Source of the DNA: Symmetrospora coprosmae
Taxonomy: Eukaryota; Basidiomycota; Cystobasidiomycetes; Symmetrosporaceae
Direction: 5' to 3'
DNA: 64,000 bases
Assembly (NCBI GenBank): GCA_008802785.1
Contig: VUYT01000026.1
Location: 62,001 to 126,000, forward strand
The notes below the pieces were generated by a model that worked only from the letters and a program-made list of their open reading frames with translations, searched no databases and was not told where the DNA came from. Shown here in pieces: positions 56,494 to 64,000 of this stretch. Position 1 is the first letter of the stretch. Every line of letters begins with the position of its first letter. The translations under genes and the position numbers were made by a program.

Positions 56494-56870
56494 TTGCGGG
56501 ACGTCCGATGTATTCGCATTTCGCCATCTCTGGCTGGACAATAGCCGCGTCTTCTCGCTTGGTCCGCCCAAGCTGTCTCGGTCTGTCTTCTCTCGCAGTC
56601 TGTCGTAGCATCGCTAGCATGGTTGTTGACACTAGTCTCCAGCATGGTTTTTTGACGTTAGTCTCGCTGTTCTCTCATTTCGCGGTGTGTCGCATGCCTG
56701 GATCTGTCCAGCGTGACCTCGATGCCCATCAGCAATCCACGCACACTTGCTGCAAGACGCATTCATTGCCAATGCATCTAAGATCCTGGCGCAACTCCCC
56801 GTAGCAGACCTGTCAGACTGGACGTGCTGACAAGACGTCCGCGAATGTATCCGCTGCGCATGCGCCACCG
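56494..56870. other. Convergent 3' region
   Basis: A 377-bp stretch between the 3' ends of CDC45 and the ATL gene. Nothing recognised. Confidence 0.4.
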
Positions 56871-57885
56871 TCACAAATCGACCGTCTCTGGGAACCACCC
56901 AAATCTCCGCAGACTGATTCGTCCGCCCTCCATCGCTCCGATCGCGAACACGTCGTGCGGATTTGCGGCGTTCAGCTCGCCCGGATCGACTTCGCCGTCT
57001 TCGTTGACCTCGACACCTTCGTCGCGCAGCCTGTCCGCCTGGCGTTGCACGGCTTGGAGCTATCGGCCCATATCAATACATCAGCCCTGTTTCTACCATG
57101 AGCAGCAGCGAGCGTGAAGGCACGCGCACCGAGCCGCGAGCAGAAATGACGCCGCGCGCATTGATGACGCGATGCCACGGGACGTGCGTAGCCGGGTCCC
57201 CGCCAGCCGCTGTGATCTCCTCTGGTGGGAGGCCCATATTGCGCGGTAGGAATTTGAGCGCTTGTCCTACAAGACGCGAATTCCTCGGTCGCCCCAGGAC
57301 TTTCGCGATGTGGCCTGGTCGAGTTGCGACAGGAAGGCGTCGGTTCAACGCAGACTGTGAGTAACGAAAGTGGTTGAACTGACCGTACGTCGTTACGCGA
57401 CCCGCTGGGACGGCGCGAGTGACGGCCCACACTTGCTGGTAGAAGAGATCGCGCACGTCCTCCGGCGCAGATGCCGGCTCGGGAAGAGCCGCTTCACCTT
57501 CGGTAGGCGATGCTGGAGCGTCGGTCTCCGTGGCTGGACTGCTTGGGCCAGCGGGCGGCGCAATGTCCGCTGCTGCTGCGTCCGCTTCGGACCTGAGGCG
57601 TCTCCGCCGACTCTGGCGCTGTGGTCGTGCGTCTTCGTCATTGTCGATGTCTGCTGAGTCGGAACGCGCACGGCGACGGCCGCTGCTGCGTTTTGTCTGC
57701 GGGGCAGACGGAGCAGCCGAAGGACCGGCCAATATGGAACTCGAGAGTTGTGCTTCAGAGGCCTGCGTGCGGGTGCTTGAAGAACCGCGGCTACCGCTCG
57801 ATGTGCTTGTGCCTTCAGTATCCGGAGCGCTTCGGGCATGAGGGGAAGTGTGCTGCGCATGCGGCCGGCGAGCTCGAGGTGGCAT
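56871..57885 (-). CDS. Alkyltransferase-like protein (ATL), DNA repair
   Basis: Binds O6-alkylguanine in DNA and hands it to nucleotide excision repair; it has no alkyl-transfer activity itself. Exons 57384-57885, 57130-57314 and 56871-57059 give 291 aa. The fold shows FYQQVWAVTRAVPAGRVTTYG-HIAKVLGRP, SRLVGQALKFLP and VPWHRVI. Trp stands where O6-methylguanine methyltransferases have the catalytic Cys (PCHRV), which defines ATL proteins such as fission yeast Atl1. A basic Ser/Pro-rich N-terminal extension of about 150 residues (RSSGRRRARS, RQSRRRRLR) is unusual; Atl1 is only about 108 aa. The extension may hold a nuclear signal. The tail after QADRLRDEGVEV is also longer than usual. Confidence 0.9.
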
Positions 57886-58603
57886 AGCGTCTGCTCGCGC
57901 CAGGCCTGAGCTACGTGCGGCTCACCCCTGCGCTTCAGGTATTCACCAGCTCAGAGCACCGGGGCGATGGTGCGAGAGCGCTCAAAGCAGAAAGCAAAGC
58001 CTCTCGTACGCGCTTCGCGTGGCTCGCGCAGAGTGGCGTACGTTGGTCCTCCGGCATCATGCCAGAGCAGAAGCGAGCAGGTACGCGCACAAAGCTCCTC
58101 TCGACAGCAAGCATGACTTGCTTATTGGCATGGCGCAATGCGGTTCATCAACCATCCGAACGACCCAGGTCGGGCGAGGGCGAGGACGGAGGCGCGGCGC
58201 ATCAGGCTACATTCCGCTCACGGACGAGCGGTGGACTACGGCTACACATGCGAAACGATTGTACGGGCTTCTTGACGAGGTTAGGCGACCTGACTTGGCG
58301 GGATGGACGTGGAAACGAGAACTGCCCCCGCCACGTCAGCCGGTGCACTCCGGAGCGCAGGGATCTGCACGGGCTCACTTCTGTGCTGACGTGGTCCGCG
58401 ATGACCAGCGAGGTAGAGACGTAGCCAGAGATCGAATTTAGATGCACGGGCCGAGACTGGATCTGGGAGACCACGGTAACGGAACCAATAAGTACGTCAA
58501 GGCGTTGGAACCAGGCCGGTCGGGAAGAGCGAGGAGAGGCAGAGCTTACAAGAATGACAGCGCCTGTTGCTGGCGTGGACGCCGGTAAATCTGAATGGCC
58601 ACT
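57886..58603. other. Unassigned region
   Basis: A 718-bp region with open frames on both strands and no convincing gene. On the minus strand a donor-like GTAAGC near 58543-58548 and an acceptor near 58470 could define an intron of a continuation of the gene at 58604, but I could not fix a frame. Confidence 0.3.
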
Positions 58604-59206
58604 TCAGGACCGCGGCGACATGTTGAAGGGCATGTCGTCTCTGGCAGGCGTGAGGAGCATATCGCGCGTGGAATTGCGCGACTCGCCAAAGCTGTAGCCG
58701 CGCTGATCGCGCTGCCTGTTATCGTTGCCTGGGAAGTTGTCGAGCTTGAAGCCACGGTCTGGCTTGTTCCTGCCAGTGTTCACAGCGCTGGTGGCGGCAC
58801 TGTCGGAAGGTGGAGAACCTGCGGCTCCGCCTGCAGGTGTAGAAGGCGGCTCTAGCGCTCCTTGCCCACTCGCCAGTTCGTTCGCAGACGTGCATTGGTG
58901 CGTCGTAGGTCCGGACGCTCCTCCTTGAGGGGGAGCGGCTTCACCAGCATCCTCGGCGCGCACAGCCCTTTCCCGCTTTTCCTTGCTCTCAGCATCGCGT
59001 CCGCTGCTCGACTGCTGCTGCTCCTGCGATAGCTTGTTGTCGAGGAGTGCAGCCGACTGGGACGAGCTCGCACTGCTGCTGGTGGTGGTAGACGCAAGTC
59101 CGCGCGCGCCACCAGAGGGCGGAGATCGGACAGGCCGCGCACGGGGGAACTCGTCTTGCATCGCGGACAGGGCGACCGTGGCTGCACTGCGATCGACTTC
59201 AGCCAT
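58604..59206 (-). CDS. Disordered hypothetical protein
   Basis: A 200-aa open frame from ATG at 59206. I do not recognise it. It is rich in Ser, Gly, Ala, Glu and Gln. The only stretches that look constrained are MQDEFPRARPVRSP near the start and RGFKLDNFPGNDN...RGYSFGESRNSTRDML near the end. There is no membrane segment, signal peptide or metal motif. The stop just after NMSPRS may be an artefact of a missed intron, since coding-like sequence continues in another frame to about 58546. Confidence 0.5.
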   Translation of the reverse strand: MAEVDRSAATVALSAMQDEFPRARPVRSPPSGGARGLASTTTSSSASSSQSAALLDNKLSQEQQQSSSGRDAESKEKRERAVRAEDAGEAAPPQGGASGPTTHQCTSANELASGQGALEPPSTPAGGAAGSPPSDSAATSAVNTGRNKPDRGFKLDNFPGNDNRQRDQRGYSFGESRNSTRDMLLTPARDDMPFNMSPRS

Positions 59207-59879
59207 GGTGGGTGAGGTGCTGGTGGTAAATATGGAACGGGCGAAAGTTTGCGGGGTCCTCCTGCTGGGGTCTGGTTTGGGTGGAGAAGGGCGGGCGGGA
59301 CGGGTCTCACGTACGGTCAGGGTGAGGCGGGACAGGAACGAAGTCAACGAGGGAGCGACACGGCAGGACAGTAGTGGGGGAGACTGTTGGAGCGTGGGGG
59401 CGAGCTCGACGATGCACTATAGTAAGTACGAGGGAAGGCGCCGCATGTCAATTCCGTTCTGTTGAGTCGGAGGCGGACGCGGACGCGGAGGCGGAGGTCG
59501 GCCTGTCCCACCAAAATCTTGGGGGCTCCGGCAAGACAGAAACCCGCCCGGCGGGATGGGGCACAGTGACATCATGGTATCCACTGCAAAAGGAAGCAAC
59601 ATGGCCTCGCAGACCTAAAGCACCCGAACGATAGCAGCGTGTGCAGGAGAACCGACGCACACAAAGTCGCGTCGACGTCCGCTTCCATCTGCATCCCTAC
59701 ACACCGCAAGAGCAGGAAAGCATAGCAGACAATCACGGCTCGAGATTCGCTTTGGATTGCTTGCTGCATTGCTGAGTTCACGTTACTCTCGCTCAGTGAG
59801 ACAGGATACACGGCTCGGCATCGAGAGGGAATGTATGTATATGTGGACTATTCAGAGAGGCGCGCATATGGGTAGCGCA
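59207..59879. other. Intergenic region
   Basis: A 673-bp region with the promoter of the hypothetical gene and the 3' flank of the DUF4267-like gene. A Gly/Arg-type GCGGAGGCGGACGC run lies near 59469-59495. Nothing else recognised. Confidence 0.4.
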
Positions 59880-60813
59880 TTAGCGGGCTCGGCAGTAGTA
59901 CTGGAATGCAATGCCAACGGCGGCGAGCGTTCCAGCCGACGAAGCGACCTGAGAAGACGGTAAAAAGCGGAGGAAGAAAAGGGCATCAGATGGCTGTGCG
60001 TGCAGAGCGCGTTACACAAAACCGATGGTGAACTCACCTCCGGGCTCAGCGAGCCCTCGACGAAGTAGCTGTATGCAACGGCGACGGCGTCGATGACCGA
60101 CGAGATGAAGCCGAGCTCGAGCGCGCGGTCGACAACGACGCTGTGATAGTATGGACATTGTCAGCTTGGTGCGTTCCAGGATTGCTAACTGACGGGGTAT
60201 TTCGCGACATCAAGTGTAGCAGCGGGCGCGACACATCCTCCGATAGTTGCAGATGCAGCTGGAACGCCTTGGCTACCCTGGGGGAGCATTACACTCACGC
60301 AGTCGAGTCACGGAGGGCCAGACCGAGGACAATGTCCCTCGATGCGACCAGTCGGGCAGCCTGGAGCGTCTCCTCGGGGGCTCCGGGCTTTGCGGTCGTC
60401 GTGTTGGCGGTAACACCGGCGCCGTGCGTCTGCCTGGTAGTGAAGCCGTAGACCTTGTTGGTGAGGAAGCCAGGGGCAATGAAAGCGGCGAGACCAGCAG
60501 AGATTCGGGCGACCGAGAGGATCTGGATCGGGGTCGAGAGTCCCTGGAGGCGGAAGAAGGTGGACTGGGGGGCAACGGTCTGCGCAACGAACAGGGTCAG
60601 CTCGATGCCCGACTTGTGTAGGCTATGGGCAAGCCCTGTGCGCGCCCTTTCTGTGCCCGTCTCCATGCCTCGTGTCAAGCACCAGCACCAGCCTGTGCGG
60701 AGATTCCCGGCGGTACCGGGGCCAGGCAGGGCGCATGAGGCCAGGCCGGCGGGCCACAGCGCGTCACAGCCGACCAAGGAGGCAAAGTTGGCAAAACTCA
60801 CTGCAGAGTTCAT
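59880..60813 (-). CDS. Small membrane protein, DUF4267-like
   Basis: Exons 60802-60813 (12 nt), 60299-60579, 60038-60140 and 59880-59948 give 154 aa. Signature stretches are ILSVARISAGLAAFIAP near the start and AARLVASRDIVLGLAL in the middle, as in fungal DUF4267 proteins. Four hydrophobic segments are likely: VARISAGLAAFIAPGFL, RDIVLGLALRD, GFISSVIDAVAVAYSYF and AGTLAAVGIAFQY. Function is unknown for the family. Exon 1 encodes only MNSA; it was chosen because its GTGAGT donor and phase fit and because the open frame that continues past it is Cys/Trp-rich and unlike the family. Confidence 0.72.
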
Positions 60814-61352
60814 GTTGGCTGGTTGATGGATTGGGCTTTGAGTAAGTCTGAGAGGTGTGATGCTCGAGTGTGTGTGTGCGGTGAGAGTTTGGAAGGAAGA
60901 AGAGCGGAGCAAGACAGGGCAGAGGCAGGGCGGGCCAGCTGCTGCCCTGCCCTTGCCCCCCCTTCCCCGCCCAACCAGAGCGAGGCCGCTCGATGACGCA
61001 CTTCGCCCGTCACCGCGTCAGCGCCCACAACCGGGGGTGGGAAAGAAGGACTATTCAAGCAGAACATCGAACATGAACGTATAGACAGTGCAGAAGCTAC
61101 GGTACCGTAGTACTACGCTCGAGCTTGACACTGCTGCAAGGCCATGTGCTATCGGAGCGATGCTCACACGTGTCCTGCAGGCGAGAAGTACCAGGCACAG
61201 GTACTACGGTCCGCCAACCGGGCGAGTCCTGCCTCAATGCGCTCACCATCGCGCATCTCTGTGCCCATCGCGCATACGTACAAAGTAGTCGAAAGACAGG
61301 ATATGCGTACTGCCTGGCATGCTACGGAACTCCAGAAATATACGGCAATCGC
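60814..61352. other. Intergenic region
   Basis: A 539-bp region: the promoter of the DUF4267-like gene and the 3' flank of NMT1. Nothing else recognised. Confidence 0.4.
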
Positions 61353-63994
61353 TCAGAGCATGACTGCGGCCGCAAGATATCCCATCAGCATTCACGCCGT
61401 TGCCATCTTCCCAGACGTGCTCACTCACCGAGTCCGATACCACTGCCCTTGGCCGGGTCAAAGCCGCTTGCGGACTGGCCGCGCGGCTGGGATCGCACTC
61501 CCGTCGCTGCTAGAGCAGGGTCTACCGCGCCTCCAGCGATGGGTCGCGTCTGGTAGTTGTAGCTGTACGATGGCAAGAGCGTCAGCAGAGCTGTACCATG
61601 ATCAGACGCCTCCTTAGTTGCGGACTCACAGATACCAGAAGAGGAAGCCATCGCCCGGGCCGAACTGCAGAATGGCTTCGTCAGCTCAATGCGCGTGTCG
61701 TGCACCTGCCAGACACCACAGACTCACCTTGGTCTCCGACAGGAAGAGGTTATTGTCTTGCAAAGTCAAAGCATTCAAGACGTCGAATTTCATCTGCAGA
61801 GCCGGACGGAGACAGTTCAGTCCCTAACAGCTATCGCGACTGACTGTGAAAACGCTGACCTTGTTGGCAAGGATGAGAGCATCATTGACGAGCAAGATGA
61901 GCCTCTCCTTGAGCTTCTTGCGCTCCTCAGCGGACTCCCGGTCCCACATCGTAACTGACGTGCTGGCCTGCGTACTGGCGGTCGGCAGGAGAGAGCTGCA
62001 GTTGGGACAGGCGGTGGTAGCCACATAGAAAAGATATGCTGCATTGATGGTCTGCTGTGGCTTGGCTCGCAAAGCGGTCGAGGGGAGGGTATAGAAGGAG
62101 AAAAAGTCCGTGATGCGATGTGTATCGGGGTCCTGCGGATAGCGAGAGGGCGCAAGCTGAGTAGCGCTCAGGATCTAGCAAGCATGGGACAGCCACACAC
62201 CTCGACGACGTAGGACCATGTGACCTGTCCCTTCCTCCAACCAGTGACTGGATCGACTTCGCCAGTTCCCTTTCTGCTGAAAAAATTGTGCTGGATCTGC
62301 TCATCGTTCATCACCGGCGACATATCGAACCTCGCAAGGTAGGCGCGCAGCAGCTCGCCGACCTCTTTTGCGTCCCTCTCCTCAATCTCTCGAAGACCAG
62401 GGATCGCCGGCACATCGTCGACCTTGTTCTTCATTACCAGACGGGCGAGCGTAGTCGAGCGAGGTACGCCAGAGAAGCCGGTCTCAACGAGCTTCTTGGT
62501 GTTGAGTGCTCGATGGTAGTATTGAGACGCCGACACTGGCGTGGGCAGGTACTGGCCGACCGTATAGACAGCCTGGAACACGCCAACGAGGTTGCATCGC
62601 CGTGTGACCTCTTTGATCAGGACCGGTGCCAACCGCTTGCTCCGTAGCTTCTTGTGCACGCAGAGGTAATTGATCTCGGAGCACTTCTTGGTTGCCTGTC
62701 GGATGCGCAGGTCCATGGGGATGCCAGAGATGAAGGCGACTAGGCGGCGGCTCGCCGTGACCCGCACGCCAATGTGCCAGTCTCTGATGAAGCCAGGCGG
62801 CATGAGAGCCCAGCGGATAAACTCGGCAGAGTAGTCAAAGCGGAACGAAGCGTCCGAATCTTCGACGTAGTTGTCCGTAAGAAGCTGATACACCTCTTTC
62901 AGCTGGACCGGGTCCGTCAAGTCCATGGTGCACCACTCAAAGTCCTTTGGCAGAGGATACGCCTCCTGCCGGACTTCTGCAGATGGTCGGTCTGCCTCGA
63001 TGGGTCCATCTGGAGTGATGGTCGAGACTGGTGCGGAGGTTGAAGGGAGATGCGTGTCAGTCGCGCGCTCTGACCTAGCCTGCGTAGAGAGCACGACGTA
63101 CGGGAACCGAGACGCGGGACAGGTTGCGTCGACCAGAACTGTTAGAAGAGGATCAGTACCTTGCAGTCAGCTCGTTGTCTCTGCCTAGCTCCTGCTCCAA
63201 CTGCAGTCCGACACCCACCTTGAAGTCGGCCATGTCCCTATCACGTGCAGCTCCGCGCGCATCAGCTCAATGTCGTAGAGACTGGTCGCAACGACCAGGC
63301 GAGTGCTTGGAATACGCACTTCTTGTTCTTGCCTGCGACGCTGATGCCGCTCGACCGGCCCTCGGCCACATCGCGGAGGTTCAGAGCTGCGCGACGGCCA
63401 AAGGTGGGAGCGCGAGCGACCCAGATGGCAATGGCACCGGGGTGCAGATACAGGACATTGGAATCAGCATGCCGCTATCGCTAGCGTTGACCTTCGTCAT
63501 CGAGCCAGAGGTAGCACGGCCTCACCCTGCACCATCTCCATCACAGACTGCCTGTCGAGCTTGGCGGCCTCCTCCGCCGGGAGGTTCGCGCGGGCCTGCT
63601 GCATGATGCGCTCAAACACGGCGTCCGAGATCTCTGGGACCTGCTTGTCCTTGCTGCTTGCGACAGACGTGCTCTCATCGGACGCAGTGACCGTGGCGCT
63701 CTTGCTGGCACTGCCGCTGCTTCCACCACCAGGCAGCACGCTCTTGAGCTTGTCGAGCGCTTTGCCCTTTCCTTTGCTCTTTTTCTTCTTCTTTTTGGCA
63801 GCAGTCGAGGTCGAGGCAGGTGCTGATGCTGCTGCTGATGCTGAGGCCTCGGGTGCATCAAGGTCGATGTCTGCTACCGGCGGTCCTGCGTCCTCCTCGT
63901 CCTCGTCGCTGTCCACCCCGTCCTCGCCTGCGTTGCCGCCTTTGGCGTCACGTCGGACAGCGTCGGCTTGGACAGCCTGAGCCGTAGCATCCAT
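61353..63994 (-). CDS. NMT1: Glycylpeptide N-tetradecanoyltransferase (N-myristoyltransferase)
   Basis: Transfers myristate from myristoyl-CoA to N-terminal Gly of cytosolic proteins. Exons: 63526-63994, 63219-63250, from 63138 to about 62201 (interrupted by one very short intron near 63070-63110), 61860-62132, 61728-61793, 61630-61664, 61429-61562 and 61353-61363. The N-terminal ~160 residues are Ala/Ser-rich with a Lys run, as in NMTs. FWSTQPVPR, DGPIE, PLPKDFEWCTMDL, INYLCVHKKLRSKRLAPVLIKEVTRR and AVYT are family blocks. The final 11-nt exon supplies the ending GLVML, in which the C-terminal carboxylate is catalytic. The frame change between FWSTQPVPR and DGPIE needs a 26-38 nt intron. Confidence 0.92.
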
Positions 63995-64000
63995 AGCCGC

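Overview
The window looks like a piece of nuclear chromosome from a basidiomycete fungus, most likely a smut-type yeast (Ustilaginomycotina). The signs are high GC, very close gene spacing on both strands, many short GT-AG introns with GTGAGT, GTGGGT or GTGCGT donors, and conserved fungal housekeeping genes. I rebuilt splice models by hand from homology, reading frame and intron phase. Unless stated otherwise, the exon sums given below close to a whole number of codons. No tRNA, rRNA, CRISPR array, complete transposon or virus-like element was recognised.

Layout. 1-9.3 kb: three minus-strand members of an unrecognised gene family (members 1-3) around FCF1 (SSU processome nuclease) and an LPX1-like peroxisomal hydrolase. 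9.5-21.1 kb: an aftiphilin-like trafficking protein, a CAP10/GT90 glycosyltransferase, TRM7, a chromodomain protein and an F-box-type protein. 21.5-26.1 kb: plus-strand members 4 and 5 of the family, with a decayed copy of the neighbouring CTLH gene's 3' end between them. 26.3-38.3 kb: a LisH-CTLH-CRA protein, SF3A3, a nine-exon AspRS-DUF2156 fusion (ergosteryl-aspartate synthase, ErdS), VPS25 and an HSL-type esterase. 38.6-41.9 kb: member 6, with a duplicated C-terminal domain. 42-64 kb: SRP receptor beta, two tandem Dcr2-like phosphoesterases, an ADF-H/coiled-coil/PH protein, a SnoaL-like protein, CDC45, an alkyltransferase-like protein, a disordered hypothetical protein, a small DUF4267-like membrane protein and N-myristoyltransferase.

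Main discovery candidate: six genes in 42 kb share one architecture. A short first exon is followed by an atypical zinc-finger-like CCHH signature, C-x(14-18)-C-x(13-15)-H-x(3-4)-H. Its second Cys codon is always split TG|Y by a phase-2 intron. Then comes a long Ser/Pro/Arg-rich linker and one, two or four copies of a roughly 65-residue helical half-repeat. The coding sequences have diverged almost beyond recognition, while the promoters remain clearly alignable within two groups. I recognise no described family with this combination. The housekeeping genes between the copies look intact, so the family appears to have spread by local segmental duplication; the relic of the CTLH gene beside member 4 records one such event.
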